The notes beneath the pieces were generated by a model. It was not told the DNA's origin, did not search any database, and was given only the letters and a program-made list of their open reading frames with translations. 64,000 bases of DNA, taken from contig CAVOIP010000005.1 in NCBI GenBank assembly GCA_963696105.1, positions 62,001 through 126,000 on the forward strand, given 5' to 3'. The DNA comes from CAVRTM01 sp963696105. GTDB taxonomy: Bacteria; Actinomycetota; Actinomycetes; Actinomycetales; Dermatophilaceae. The translations under genes were made by a program, and so were the position numbers. Below are positions 1-10,255 of the stretch, one piece after another; positions within the stretch are counted from its first letter, which is position 1, and each line of letters starts with the position of its first letter.

Positions 1-592
1 GCACGACGCACTGGGCGTATACCGCCGACCTCGCCGCCCGCCACCCCCGGGTGACGGTCGAGCTCGACGTGCTCTACGTCGAGGACGGCACCATCCTCAC
101 CTCCGCCGGCACGGCCGCCGGCATCGACGCGTGCCTGCACCTGGTCCGCCGGGAGCTGGGCTCGGAGGTCGCCGCCACCATCGCCCGGCGCATGGTCGTG
201 CCGCCCCAGCGCGAGGGCGGCCAGCGCCAGTACGTCGAGTCGCCCGTCCCGCACGTGGGAGCCGACACCCTCCAGCCGGTCCTGGAGTGGGCCCTGGAGC
301 ACCTCGACCAGGACCTGTCGGTGGCGGCGCTCGCCCGCCGGGCGATGATGTCCGAGCGCACCTTCGCCCGTCGCTTCCGCGCCGAGACCGGCTCCACGCC
401 GTACCACTGGGTGACCGGGCAGCGGGTGCTGCTGGCCCGGCGGATGCTCGAGTCCACGAGCGCCTCGGTCGAGCAGGTCGCCGACCCGCTGCGGGCTCGG
501 CACGGCCGCCATCCTGCGGCACCACTTCACGCCGGGTGGTCGGCACCTCGCCGCAGGCCTACCGGCGCAGCTTCTGCACCATCCCCGCGTGA
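1..592 (+). CDS. GlxA/FtrA-type transcriptional regulator (DJ-1/PfpI domain plus AraC HTH), 5'-truncated and frameshifted
   Basis: The frame is open from base 3 and begins inside the DJ-1/PfpI (GATase1-like) domain: it reads TTHW, then LYVEDG and TSAGTAAGIDACLHL, the usual end of that domain in GlxA-family regulators. An AraC-type helix-turn-helix follows (LSVAALARRAMMSERTFARRF, then GSTPYHWV). The second HTH helix and the end (VVGTSPQAYRRSF) are in another frame. One extra C near 486 and another near 532 explain both shifts, and removing them restores the normal C-terminus ending at the TGA at 590-592. The N-terminal half lies outside the window. Family members respond to small metabolites, but the ligand cannot be told. 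It precedes an aldo/keto reductase by 76 bases on the same strand, a possible target. Confidence 0.8.
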   Translation, partial: HDALGVYRRPRRPPPPGDGRARRALRRGRHHPHLRRHGRRHRRVPAPGPPGAGLGGRRHHRPAHGRAAPARGRPAPVRRVARPARGSRHPPAGPGVGPGAPRPGPVGGGARPPGDDVRAHLRPSLPRRDRLHAVPLGDRAAGAAGPADARVHERLGRAGRRPAAGSARPPSCGTTSRRVVGTSPQAYRRSFCTIPA

Positions 593-668
593 CCCGCGGC
601 CCGTTCGGGTACGAAGCGCGCGTTCCGGCCGCAGCCGCGGCCGCGACCCCCGACGAAGGAGATCAGCG

Positions 669-1628
669 ATGAGCATCGACCGCGTCCGGCTGGGCGATCT
701 GGAGGTCTCGGCCCAGGGCCTGGGCTGCATGGGCATGAGCGAGTGGTACGGCGCCGCGGACTGGGACGAGTCGATCGCCACCATCCACCGGGCCATCGAC
801 CTGGGCGTCACGCTGGTCGACACCGCCGACGTCTACGGCGCCGGTCACAACGAGGTCCTCGTCGGCCGGGCGATCCACGACCGCCGCGACCGGTGCAGCT
901 CGCCACCAAGTTCGGGATCGACCGGACCAGCGGCGACCAGGCGCGCTCGCTGCGCGGTGACGCGGCCTACGTGCGGCGCGCCTGTGACGCATCGCTGATG
1001 CGGCTCGGCGTCGAGACGATCGACCTGTACTACCTGCACCGGCCGCCGCAGAACGCCGAGATCGAGGAGACGGTCGGGGCGATGTCGGAGCTCGTCCAGG
1101 CCGGCAAGGTGCGCCACCTCGGGCTCTCGGAGGTCGACGGCGACCTGCTGCGCCGCGCGTACGCGGTGCACCCGATCGCCGCCGTCCAGTCCGAGTACTC
1201 GCTGTGGACCCGTGACGTCGAGACCACGGTGCTGGACGCGCTGAAGGAGCTCGGCGTCGGGCTCGTGCCGTACTCCCCGCTCGGGCGGGGCTTCCTGACC
1301 GGCACCGTGCGGACCGACCAGCTCGACGAGCGCGACTTCCGCAGCGCCAACCCGCGGTTCAGCGGTGAGGCGGGTGCCTCCAACCAGGCGATCGCCGACG
1401 CGGTCGCCCAGGTGGCCGAGCAGCGCGGGGTCACCGCGGCCCAGGTGGCGCTCGCCTGGGTCCACGGCCAGGGCGCACGGCTGGGCGTCAGCCTGGCGCC
1501 GATCCCGGGCACCAAGCGGGTGAGGTGGCTCGAGCAGAACGTCGCGGCGGTAGACCATCGAGCTGACGGCCGACGACCTCGCGGTGCTCGACGCGCTGGC
1601 CGACCGGGTCGTCGGCGCCCGCTACTGA
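669..1628 (+). CDS. Aldo/keto reductase (two frameshifts)
   Basis: NADPH-dependent aldo/keto reductase of about 319 residues once repaired. The catalytic tetrad can be read: Asp and Tyr in DTADVYG, Lys in LATKFG, His in YYLHRPP. The C-terminal cofactor segment PIPGTKRVRWLEQN is also present. The ATG at 669 is preceded by AAGGAG at a good distance. One base is missing near 890 (after HDRRDR) and one is extra near 1553 (after NVAAV); the frame then continues to a TGA at 1626-1628. The family reduces aldehydes and ketones in the cytoplasm; the substrate is unknown. The neighbouring GlxA-type regulator is a plausible controller. The shifts are in line with the sequence-quality problem of this patch. 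Confidence 0.85.
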
Positions 1629-1741
1629 GGTCGGCGACCCGAGGTCGGCGATCCCGTCGTACGACGAGGGCCGCCCGGGACGCCGCGACGCGTCCCGGGC
1701 GGCCTGCGGTGCTGGATGCGGGCCGCGGGGAACGGCAGGCG

Positions 1742-3434
<1,693 letters not shown>

Positions 3435-3438
<4 letters not shown>

Positions 3439-4338
3439 GTCAGTCCTGACTGTCGGAGACCGTCGCGCACCAGCGCGACCTGGTCGGCGGTGGCCTCGAC
3501 CAGCGGGCAGGCGGACGGCGGCGCGACGCGAGCACGCCCTGCAGCTCGCAGGGCGGCCTTGACCATGATCGCGCCCTGGGTGCGTGTCATGACCGCGTTC
3601 ACCGCGGGCAGCAGCTCGCCGGTGGATCGCGACGGCGCGGCGGGAGGTCGCCCACCGGCGACCGCCTCGACCATCGTCGGCGTACTGCGGTCCGGCGACG
3701 TGCGCGACGACGCTGACGATGCCCACGGCGCCCTGGGCGAGCTGGGCGAGGTTGAGCACGTCGTCGCCGGAGTAGTACTGCAGGTCGCTGCGCGGCCATC
3801 ACCTGGCTGGAGGCGAACAGGTCGCCCTTGGCGTCCTTGACCGCCACGATCCGCGGGTGCTCGGCCAGCCGCAGCAGGGTCTCGGTGTGGATCGCGATGC
3901 CGGTGCGCGCCGGGGATGTCGTAGAGCATCACCGGCAGCTCGCGTCGCGTCGGCCACGGCGGTGAAGTGGGCGAGCAGGCCCTCCTGCGGCGGCTTGTTG
4001 TAGTACGGCGTCACGACCAGCACGCCGTGGGCGCCGGCCTTGGCCGCGGCCTGGCGGCGTTCTCGATGCTGTGCGCGGTGTCGTTGGTGCCGACCCCGGC
4101 GACGATCCTGGCGCGGTCGCCGACGGCCTCGAGGACGGCCCGCAGCAGCTGGTCCTTCTCGGCGTCGGAGGTGGTCGGCGACTCCCCCGTCGTGCCGCTG
4201 ACGACCAGGCCGTCGTTGCCCGTGGTCGACCAGGTGGGTGGCCAGGTGCTGGGCGCCGTCGAGGTCCACCCGCCCGTCGGCGGTGAACGGCGTGACCATC
4301 GCGGTCAGGACCCGACCGAACAGGGGCGCGCTAGACAT
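3435..4338 (-). CDS. dapA: 4-hydroxy-tetrahydrodipicolinate synthase (multiple frameshifts)
   Basis: DapA condenses pyruvate with aspartate semialdehyde at the start of the lysine/diaminopimelate branch. Recognisable pieces in different frames: APLFGRVLTAMVTPFTADGR (N-terminus), SGTTGES (pyruvate-carboxylate binding), VVTPYYNKPPQEGLLAHF (catalytic Tyr), MLYDIPG, and IVAVKDAKGD with the Schiff-base lysine. At least eight single-base indels between about 4225 and 3530 break the frame; most are insertions. Start ATG at 4338; a TACCGT hexamer lies 7 bases upstream on the minus strand (4351-4346), suggesting a leaderless transcript. It overlaps rnj, a common actinobacterial arrangement. dapB lies separately at 12.4-13.1 kb. 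The gene is essential in most bacteria, so sequence error is the simplest reason for the breaks. Confidence 0.85.
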
Positions 4339-4345
4339 GCGACCC

Positions 4346-4425
4346 ACGGTATCGCCCTCCGCCGGGCGCCCGCGGCCCCCGACACCACGCGCGCCGGGCG
4401 GGACGGCGCACGGCGGTGTTAGGTT
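4346..4425. promoter_or_regulatory. Divergent dapA/thyA promoter region
   Basis: The 93 bases between dapA and thyA carry two outward -10-like hexamers. TACCGT on the minus strand is 7 bases before the dapA ATG. TAGGTT at 4420-4425 on the plus strand is exactly 6 bases before the thyA ATG. Both spacings place the transcription start at or next to the start codon. No convincing Shine-Dalgarno sequence is present for either gene. Confidence 0.45.
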
Positions 4426-4431
4426 GCCCGG

Positions 4432-5228
4432 ATGCGGCAGTACCTCGACCTTCTCACGCACGTCCTCGACGAAGGCGCCACCAAGAGCGACCGCACCGGC
4501 ACCGGCACGCTCAGCGTCTTCGGCCACCAGATGCGGTTCGACCTGGCGGAGGGCTTCCCGCGTCGTGACGACCAAGCGGCTGCACATGCGCTCGGTCACC
4601 GGCGAGCTGCTGTGGTTCCTGCGCGGCGCGACCAACGTCCGCTGGCTGCAGGAGCGCGGCGTCAGCATCTGGGACGAGTGGGCCGACGAGGAGGGCGAGC
4701 TCGGCCCGGTCTACGGCCACCAGTGGCGGTCCTGGCCGACGCCGGACGGCCGGCTCGGTCGACCAGATCGCGGCCGTCGTCGACCAGATCCGCACCAACC
4801 CCGACACCCGCCGCCACATCGTCAGCGCCTGGAACGTCGGTGACCTGGAGGCGATGGCGCTGCCGCCGTGCCACGCGCTGTTCCAGTTCTACGTCGCCGA
4901 CGGCCGGCTCTCCTGCCAGCTCTACCAGCGCTCCGCCGACGTCTTCCTCGGCGTGCCGTTCAACATCGCCTGCTACGCGCTGCTGACGATGATGGTGGCC
5001 CAGGTCTGCGACCTCGAGCCGGGCGACTTCGTCCACACCCTCGGCGATGCCCACCTCTACCTCAACCACGTCGACCAGGCCCGGCTGCAGCTGACGCGCG
5101 AACCCCGACCGCTCCCCCGCCTGCAGCTCAACCCCGAGGTCCGCAGCATCGACGGGTTCGACCTGCCGGACGTCGAGCTGGTGGGCTACGACCCGCACCC
5201 GGGCATCAAGGCGCCGATCGCCGTATGA
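4432..5228 (+). CDS. thyA: Thymidylate synthase (two frameshifts)
   Basis: Converts dUMP to dTMP using methylenetetrahydrofolate, releasing dihydrofolate. Read across frames: MRQYLDLLTHVLDEG, SDRTGTGTLSVFGHQMRF, GELLWFLRGATNVRWLQE, WNVGDLEAMALPPCHALFQF with the catalytic cysteine in PPCH, RSADVFLGVPFNIACYALL and DVELVGYDPHPGIKAPIAV at the end. Two single-base insertions, near 4560 and 4758, break the gene. Removing both gives exactly 264 residues, the standard length. The stop overlaps the folA start (ATGA), the classic pairing in which DHFR recycles the dihydrofolate made here. TAGGTT six bases before the ATG suggests a leaderless transcript. Confidence 0.92.
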
Positions 5229-5695
5229 CGGTGACGCTCATCGCCGCGGTCGGGGCCAACCGGGCCATCGGGCGCGACAACGGCATGCCGTGGCACCTGC
5301 CCGAGGACCTGGCCCACTTCAAGCGGACGACGCTCGGGCACACCCTGGTCATGGGTCGCCGCACCTACGACTCGATCGGCCGCACCCTGCCGGGGCGCAC
5401 CACCGTCGTGGTCACCCGCCAGGCCGGCTGGTCCGCGCCCGGCGTGCTGGTGGCGCACTCGCTGGAGCGGGCCCTCGAGCTGGCCGACGGGGGCGACGTG
5501 TTCGTCGCCGGCGGTGGCGAGATCTACGCCCAGGCGCTGCCCATGGCCGACGCCATGGTGCTGACCGAGGTCGAGCAGTCGCCGGAGGCCGAGGTCTTCT
5601 TTCCCGAGGTGGACCCGGCCGACTGGCGTGAGGTCAGCCGCGAGCCGCGAGACGGCTTCTCCTTCGTCACCTACGAACGCGCGACCGCCACCTAG
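5225..5695 (+). CDS. folA: Dihydrofolate reductase
   Basis: Intact 156-residue DHFR, reducing dihydrofolate to tetrahydrofolate with NADPH. It shows TLIAAVGANRAIGRDNGMPW, HLPEDLAHFKRTT (active-site acidic residue in the LPEDL segment), VMGRRTYDSIGRTLPGR and the NADPH-binding FVAGGGEIYAQALP, followed by the usual C-terminal strands (FSFVTYER). The ATG overlaps the thyA TGA by four bases, so the two genes are translationally coupled. Its 3' end overlaps by 29 bases a convergent remnant of a 13E12-type gene. This is the first fully intact gene after the indel-rich patch. Confidence 0.95.
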   Translation: MTVTLIAAVGANRAIGRDNGMPWHLPEDLAHFKRTTLGHTLVMGRRTYDSIGRTLPGRTTVVVTRQAGWSAPGVLVAHSLERALELADGGDVFVAGGGEIYAQALPMADAMVLTEVEQSPEAEVFFPEVDPADWREVSREPRDGFSFVTYERATAT

Positions 5696-5939
5696 GATCA
5701 CACTCCTGCACGGACGCCGGAGACGCCGCACCCGCGGCCCACGCCTCACCCCGGACCCGCGCCTCCTCCACCAGCCCGACCTTCGCGGCCGTGGCCGCGC
5801 TCTTCAGCGCATCCAGCTCGGCGAACAACGGCCCCAGCTCCGCCGAACTCGCCTCGTCGAGCCGAGCCGCCAGCCGACGCAGCACCGGCGCGATCGCGAC
5901 CAAGGCGGCGCGGTCCTCCTCGAAGGTCGTCAACTCCAT
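5667..5939 (-). pseudogene. Truncated DUF222 (13E12 family) N-terminal fragment
   Basis: A 90-residue frame whose first ~78 residues closely match the start of the DUF222/HNH gene at 42,899: both have FEEDRA, then LVA-AAP/IAPVLRRL, LGPLFAEL and DA/ELKS, and both reach AASP. After that the match stops, at about base 5705, next to the folA stop codon; the last ten or so residues look random. No HNH domain follows. The ~35 bases upstream of the ATG also match those upstream of the 42,899 copy (both contain GTCGGTGGT and AGGTTTG). This is a 3'-deleted relic of a 13E12 gene, not a functional small protein; expression of the fragment cannot be excluded. Confidence 0.75.
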
Positions 5940-6029
5940 GGTGCAAACCTCGACGCGACCACCGACAGGGACCCGCGCGCTCGTGCGTTGTCCACAGGAC
6001 TTCGCGGGCCGCGCCGCGCCGCGGAGAGG

Positions 6030-6191
6030 TCAGTTCTCGGTGTGCGGGTCGTCGTCCGCGTCGGTGTGCGCCCCGACTCCCTCGTCGGCCGGCTCGAGCT
6101 GCGACTGCGTGCGCTCACGCGTGGCGAGGACCTCCTGCTCCTCCTCCGGCGACATCTTCAGCTTCTCGACCGACTCGTCGTACTCGCTCAT
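6030..6191 (-). CDS. Small acidic protein, unknown function
   Basis: A 53-residue frame starting MSEYDESVEKLKMSPEEEQE, very rich in Glu and Asp and ending in DADDDPHTEN. It has no membrane segment or signal peptide. The ATG at 6191 is preceded by GGGAG about 9 bases upstream. The composition suggests a soluble, partly helical, possibly disordered protein. It lies between the 13E12 remnant and a large nested inverted repeat at 6274-6342. I do not recognise a named family. The good ribosome-binding site and biased composition support a real gene. Confidence 0.5.
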   Translation of the reverse strand: MSEYDESVEKLKMSPEEEQEVLATRERTQSQLEPADEGVGAHTDADDDPHTEN

Positions 6192-6273
6192 CTGCTGCTC
6201 CCTGGCTCGGTGCGTGGCACGTCGTACCACCTGCTGTCTGGATGGGTACCCCACTTGGCCCCACCCATCCCCG

Positions 6274-6342
6274 ACCGGACGCATCGGAGTGCCCGAATCC
6301 GGACAGCCACTGTCCGAATTCAGGCAGTACGGTGCGTCCGGT
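6274..6342. repeat. Nested inverted repeats downstream of paaE
   Basis: Outer arms ACCGGACGCA (6274-6283) and TGCGTCCGGT (6333-6342) are perfect complements. Inside lies a second dyad at 6295-6321, with 12-base arms carrying one mismatch and a 3-base centre; its core CGGACAG-CCA-CTGTCCG is perfect. The structure sits 25 bases after the paaE stop and about 80 bases before the small minus-strand gene at 6191. It could be the paa operon terminator, an operator, or both; there is no U-tract. Confidence 0.6.
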
Positions 6343-6366
6343 GCCAGAGGGAGGGGGAACCGGGGG

Positions 6367-7494
6367 TCAGGCGTCGTAGTCGAGGGCAACGGTGTCGGTG
6401 ACCGGGTGGGCCTGGCAGGCCAGGACGATGCCCGCGGCGACCTCCTCCGGCTCCAGCGCGTAGTTGCGCTCCATCCGCACCTCGCCGCCGACGACCCGCG
6501 CGCGGCACGTCCCGCAGACACCGCCGGTGCAGCTGTATGGCGCGTCCGGTCGTGACCGCAGGGTTGCCGCCAGGATCGTCTCGGCGCGCGACGGCATCTC
6601 GATCACCGTGGAGCGCCCGTCGAGGTTGACGGTGACCACCGCCTCGGGCGGTGCGCCCGGCGCCACCACCGGCTCGGCCCGTCGCAGCCCGGTCGACTCC
6701 TGGCCGTCGACGTGGAACACCTCGTGGTGCACGTGATGCGGGTCGGCGCCACGCTCGGCGAGCACGGCGCGGGCGTCCTGCACCATGCCGAACGGCCCGC
6801 AGAGGTACCACTCGTCGACCGTGCCCGCGGGAACCAGGACGTCGGTGAGGCGCTCGAGCCGCTCACGGTCGATCCGGCCGCTGAACAGGTCGACGTCCTG
6901 CACCTCGCGCGAGAGCACGTTGACGAGCTGGAAGCGCTCCGGGTAGGCGTTCTTCAGGTCCTGCAGCTCCTCGAGGAACATGATGGAGCTCGTGCGGCGG
7001 TTGCCGAAGACGAGGGTGGCGCGCGAGTGCGGCTCCTGCGCCAGGACGGTGGTGAGCAACGACATCACCGGCGTGATCCCCGAGCCCGCGGCGATCGCGA
7101 CGTGGTGCCGGGCCGCGGTCGGGTCGATGGGGCAGACGAACGACCCCATGGGTGTCATCACCCGCACCGTGTCCCCCACGGAGACCGACTCGTTCAACCA
7201 CGTCGACATCAGCCCGCCGTCGACCCGCGCCGCCGCGACACGCACCTCGCCGAGCCGCCGCGCCTCCTGCGGGGACCGGCAGATGGAGTACGAGCGCCGC
7301 GTGTCCTGGCCCTCGATCGTCGCGCGCAGTGTGAGGTGCTGGCCCGCCTCGAAGGCGAACTCGTCCGCCACCGCCTCCGGCACGGTGAACGACACCGCGA
7401 CGGCGTCGTCCGTGAGCCGCTCGACGGCCGAGACGGTCAGGTCGTGGAAACGTGCCCGGTGGCGCGCAGCAGTGGGCGTGAGCAGGGTTGCCAT
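6367..7494 (-). CDS. paaE: Phenylacetyl-CoA epoxidase reductase subunit PaaE
   Basis: Reductase of the phenylacetyl-CoA 1,2-epoxidase, passing electrons from NADPH through FAD and a 2Fe-2S cluster to the PaaA di-iron site. The 375-residue protein has an FAD-binding barrel (RRSYSICRSP), an NAD(P)-binding domain (AIAAGSGITPVMSLL, then WYLCGPFGMV) and a C-terminal plant-type ferredoxin domain with the cluster cysteines in YSCTGGVCGTC and the later CQAHP. It is the last gene of paaABCDE; its ATG shares one base with the paaD stop (TGATG). Ring-opening and beta-oxidation paa genes are not in the window. Confidence 0.95.
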   Translation of the reverse strand: MATLLTPTAARHRARFHDLTVSAVERLTDDAVAVSFTVPEAVADEFAFEAGQHLTLRATIEGQDTRRSYSICRSPQEARRLGEVRVAAARVDGGLMSTWLNESVSVGDTVRVMTPMGSFVCPIDPTAARHHVAIAAGSGITPVMSLLTTVLAQEPHSRATLVFGNRRTSSIMFLEELQDLKNAYPERFQLVNVLSREVQDVDLFSGRIDRERLERLTDVLVPAGTVDEWYLCGPFGMVQDARAVLAERGADPHHVHHEVFHVDGQESTGLRRAEPVVAPGAPPEAVVTVNLDGRSTVIEMPSRAETILAATLRSRPDAPYSCTGGVCGTCRARVVGGEVRMERNYALEPEEVAAGIVLACQAHPVTDTVALDYDA

Positions 7495-8096
7495 CAGATC
7501 GCCTTGAACTCGTCGAAGGGCTCGCGACAGTCGTTGCAGCGGCGCAGGGCCTTGCAGGCGGTCGAGCCGAACCGCGCGATCTCCTGGGTGTCGGCAGACC
7601 CGCACAGCGGGCAGGTGACCCGCCGGACACTCAGCCCGACGCGGACCGGGCCCGGCGCCACCTCGGCCGCGCGCATCCCGGGCGGGGCGATGCCCGCCTC
7701 GCGGAGCTTGTCGCGCCCCGCTGCCGACATCCAGTCCGTCGTCCACGCCGGCGTCAGCTGCGTCTGCACGGTGGCGGTCCACCCGCCGCGCCGGGCAGCG
7801 TGCTCCACCCGCCGAGCGATGGCATCCATGGCGGGGCAGCCGCTGTACGTCGGGGTGATGACCACCCGCGCGGTGCGGGTGGCCTCGTCGGTGGTGACCG
7901 AGCGCAGGATCCCGAGGTCCTCGATCGTGATGACCGGGACCTCCGGGTCGGGCACCGCGGCGATGGCCGCGCGCAGGGCGGCCGCGTCCACTGCGGCGGC
8001 AGCCGTCGAGGCCGTGTTCACTGCTGCAGCAGCGGCCGGCGCGGCCAGGCCCGGCGCGGGCAGGCCCGGCGCGGACACCAGCACCGCGGGGCTCAC
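7494..8096 (-). CDS. paaD: Phenylacetyl-CoA epoxidase assembly protein PaaD
   Basis: A 200-residue protein with a DUF59/MIP18-type domain (VPDPEVPVITIEDLGILR, then TPTYSGCPAMD) and a C-terminal zinc-ribbon-like cysteine set (CPLCGSADT, then CKALRRCNDC). In the paa system PaaD is needed for maturation of the epoxidase, probably of its iron centres. The GTG start at 8096 overlaps the paaC stop (GTGA). The first ~40 residues are an Ala-rich extension not expected in typical PaaD; a downstream start is possible, but the GTGA overlap matches the other junctions in this operon. Confidence 0.93.
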   Translation of the reverse strand: MSPAVLVSAPGLPAPGLAAPAAAAAVNTASTAAAAVDAAALRAAIAAVPDPEVPVITIEDLGILRSVTTDEATRTARVVITPTYSGCPAMDAIARRVEHAARRGGWTATVQTQLTPAWTTDWMSAAGRDKLREAGIAPPGMRAAEVAPGPVRVGLSVRRVTCPLCGSADTQEIARFGSTACKALRRCNDCREPFDEFKAI

Positions 8097-8866
8097 CAGG
8101 TCGCCCCGGGGTGGGACCGGGCGATGTGCTGCATCTCCGCCAGGAGGAAGCCCATCGGCCGGGAGTGGATGCCGTCGCGGCCGCCGCGCGAGCGCCACGT
8201 CGGCTCCGCGGGCAGGGTCAGGGTGGCCTCGGCGACGACGCGCTGGACGTGTGCCGACGCGGCCGGCCAGAGCGAGGACGGCAGGACCCCGGCACCGGAC
8301 GCCGCGGCCGCCACGCTCACCGCGTCGTCCTCGAACAGCTCTGCGACGTAAGGGGAAACGCGCTCGAGCGCGTCCTGCATGCGCCGGTGCGACTCCGCCG
8401 TGCCGTCGCCCAACCGGAGCACCCAGTGGCTCGCGTGGTCGCGGTGGTAGTCCACCTCCTTGACGGCCTTGACGGCCACGCCGGACAGCGTCTCGTCGCT
8501 GGAGGTGACGAGCGCGGCGTACAGCTCGCACTGGTAGGCCGAGAACCACAGCATCCGCGCCATCTCGAAACCGAAGTCGGAGCGCGGCTGCTCGACGAGG
8601 TGGACGTTGCGGAACTCGCGCTCGTCCCGCAGGTAGGCGAGCTCGTCCTCGGTGCGCCCGGTGCCGTCGAGCTCACCGGCGCGGGTCAGCAGGACGCGCG
8701 CCTGGCCGAGCAGGTCGAGGCCGACGTTGCCGAGGGCCATGTCCTCCTCGATCTGCGGCGCGCGGCTGATCCACTCACCCAGCCGCTGGGCGTAGACCAG
8801 TGCGTCATCACCGAGCTGCAGCGCGTAGGGCGCGACGACGGACGTGCGGACAGCGTTGTCGCTCAT
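8093..8866 (-). CDS. paaC: Phenylacetyl-CoA epoxidase structural subunit PaaC
   Basis: A 257-residue ferritin-like helical protein that pairs with PaaA in the epoxidase heterodimer. It contains YALQLGDDALVYAQRLGEW, IEEDMALGNVGLDLLGQAR, NVHLVEQPRSDFGFEMARM and the DYHRDHASHW region. PaaC lacks a working metal site and is structural. The ATG overlaps the paaB stop (ATGA), and its stop overlaps the paaD start. Length and order (A-B-C-D-E) are standard. Confidence 0.95.
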   Translation of the reverse strand: MSDNAVRTSVVAPYALQLGDDALVYAQRLGEWISRAPQIEEDMALGNVGLDLLGQARVLLTRAGELDGTGRTEDELAYLRDEREFRNVHLVEQPRSDFGFEMARMLWFSAYQCELYAALVTSSDETLSGVAVKAVKEVDYHRDHASHWVLRLGDGTAESHRRMQDALERVSPYVAELFEDDAVSVAAAASGAGVLPSSLWPAASAHVQRVVAEATLTLPAEPTWRSRGGRDGIHSRPMGFLLAEMQHIARSHPGATW

Positions 8867-9195
8867 AGGTACTCGACATCCTCGGGCACGTCGTAGAACG
8901 TGGGGTGGCGGTAGACCTTGTCGGCCGCGGGATCGAAGAACGAGTCGCGCTCGTCGGGGCTGCTGGCGGTGATGTCGCTCGCACGGACGACCCAGAGCGA
9001 GACACCCTCCTGGCGGCGGGTGTAGACGTCACGCCCGTTGCGCAGGGCCATCTCGGCGTCGGGAGCGTGCAGCGAGCCGACATGGACGTGGGAGAGCCCA
9101 CGCTTGCCCCGGACGAAGACCTCCCACAACGGCCAGCTGCGTTCGGCGGGCTTGCCTGCGACAGAAGCAGATTCGGCGGGACGGACGTCGCTCAC
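8863..9195 (-). CDS. paaB: Phenylacetyl-CoA epoxidase subunit PaaB
   Basis: A small subunit with the diagnostic WPLWEVFVRGKRGLSHVHVG and DAEMALRNGRDVYTRR. PaaB bridges PaaAC dimers and is required for activity. As read from the GTG at 9195 it has 110 residues, about 15 more than the core, because of an Ala/Pro/Ser-rich leader before WPLWE. The GTG overlaps the paaA stop (GTGA), matching the style of the other junctions and supporting this start. Confidence 0.94.
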   Translation of the reverse strand: MSDVRPAESASVAGKPAERSWPLWEVFVRGKRGLSHVHVGSLHAPDAEMALRNGRDVYTRRQEGVSLWVVRASDITASSPDERDSFFDPAADKVYRHPTFYDVPEDVEYL

Positions 9196-10253
9196 GCGGC
9201 ACGCTCCGAGGCGTTGCGGGCGGCCTGCTTGTCGGCGTAGGCAGTGGCGGCCTCGCGGACCCACGCACCCTCCTCGTGGGCGGCGACCCGGTGCTCGATC
9301 CGCTCGGCGTTGCACGCGCCGTCGCCGCGCAGCACCCGCCAGAACTCGTCCCAGTCGATGGGGCCGAACTCCCAGTGGCCGGTCTCCTCGTTGAAGGCGA
9401 GATCGGGGTCGGGCAGCGTCAGCCCCAGACGCTGGGCCTGCGGCACCATCATGTCCACGAACTTCTGGCGCAGGTCGTCGTTGCTGAAGCGCTTGATGCC
9501 CCAGGCCATCGACTGCTCGGTGTGCCCGCCCTTGGCGGCCGCCTCACCGGTGTCGGGCGGCCCGAACATCATCAGCGCCGGCCACCACCAGCGGTCGGCC
9601 GCGTCCTGGGCCATGGCGCGCTGGGCCTCGGTGCCCTTGGACAGCTGCCAGAGGATCTCGAAGCCCTGGCGCTGGTGGAAGGACTCCTCCTTGCAGACCC
9701 GGATCATCGCCCGGGCGTAGGGCCCGTAGGAGCAGCGGCACAGCGGCACCTGGTTCATGATCGCGGCACCGTCGACCAGCCAGCCGATCGCGCCACAGTC
9801 GGCCCACGTGAGCGTCGGGTAGTTGAAGATCGAGGAGTAGCGCTGCTTGCCGGCGTGCAGCAGGTCCAGCAGCTCGGCCCGGTCGACACCCAGGGTCTCG
9901 GCGGCGCTGTAGAGATAGAGCCCATGCCCCGCCTCGTCCTGCACCTTGGCCATGAGGATGGCCTTGCGCCGCAGCGAGGGGGCCCGCGTGATCCAGTTGC
10001 CCTCGGGCTGCATGCCGATGATCTCGGAGTGCGCGTGCTGGGCGATCTGGCGGATCAGCGTCTTGCGGTAGCCCTCGGGCATGTCGTCGCGCGGCTCGAT
10101 CCGCTGGTCGGCGGCGATGAGCTCCTCGAACGAGGACCCCGCCTGCTCGCGGCGGTCGTGGGCACGGGCGGCGTCCGCGGCGGCGGCCTCGACGTCACCG
10201 GACTCGGCGGCGTTCAGGGGCAGGTCCGGGTCGACGAAGTCGTTGCCATACAT
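9192..10253 (-). CDS. paaA: Phenylacetyl-CoA epoxidase catalytic subunit PaaA
   Basis: Di-iron monooxygenase subunit that epoxidises the ring of phenylacetyl-CoA, the committed step of aerobic phenylacetate degradation. The 353-residue protein carries ferritin-like metal-ligand motifs (LMAKVQDEAGHG and CKEESFHQRQGFEIL), plus HAHSEIIGMQPEGNW and FNYPTLTWADCGAIGW. It is the first gene of the minus-strand paaABCDE operon, whose reading frames all overlap by one to four bases. A promoter with a CATACT -10 lies 6 bases before the ATG, inside a large dyad, so the mRNA is probably leaderless and repressor-controlled. Confidence 0.96.
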   Translation of the reverse strand: MYGNDFVDPDLPLNAAESGDVEAAAADAARAHDRREQAGSSFEELIAADQRIEPRDDMPEGYRKTLIRQIAQHAHSEIIGMQPEGNWITRAPSLRRKAILMAKVQDEAGHGLYLYSAAETLGVDRAELLDLLHAGKQRYSSIFNYPTLTWADCGAIGWLVDGAAIMNQVPLCRCSYGPYARAMIRVCKEESFHQRQGFEILWQLSKGTEAQRAMAQDAADRWWWPALMMFGPPDTGEAAAKGGHTEQSMAWGIKRFSNDDLRQKFVDMMVPQAQRLGLTLPDPDLAFNEETGHWEFGPIDWDEFWRVLRGDGACNAERIEHRVAAHEEGAWVREAATAYADKQAARNASERAA

Positions 10254-10255
10254 AC

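Noticed and set aside
5667..5939. Small intact 90-residue gene
   Set aside because: Its first 78 residues are a copy of the start of a longer DUF222 gene, and homology ends abruptly at folA. It is better read as a truncated relic.
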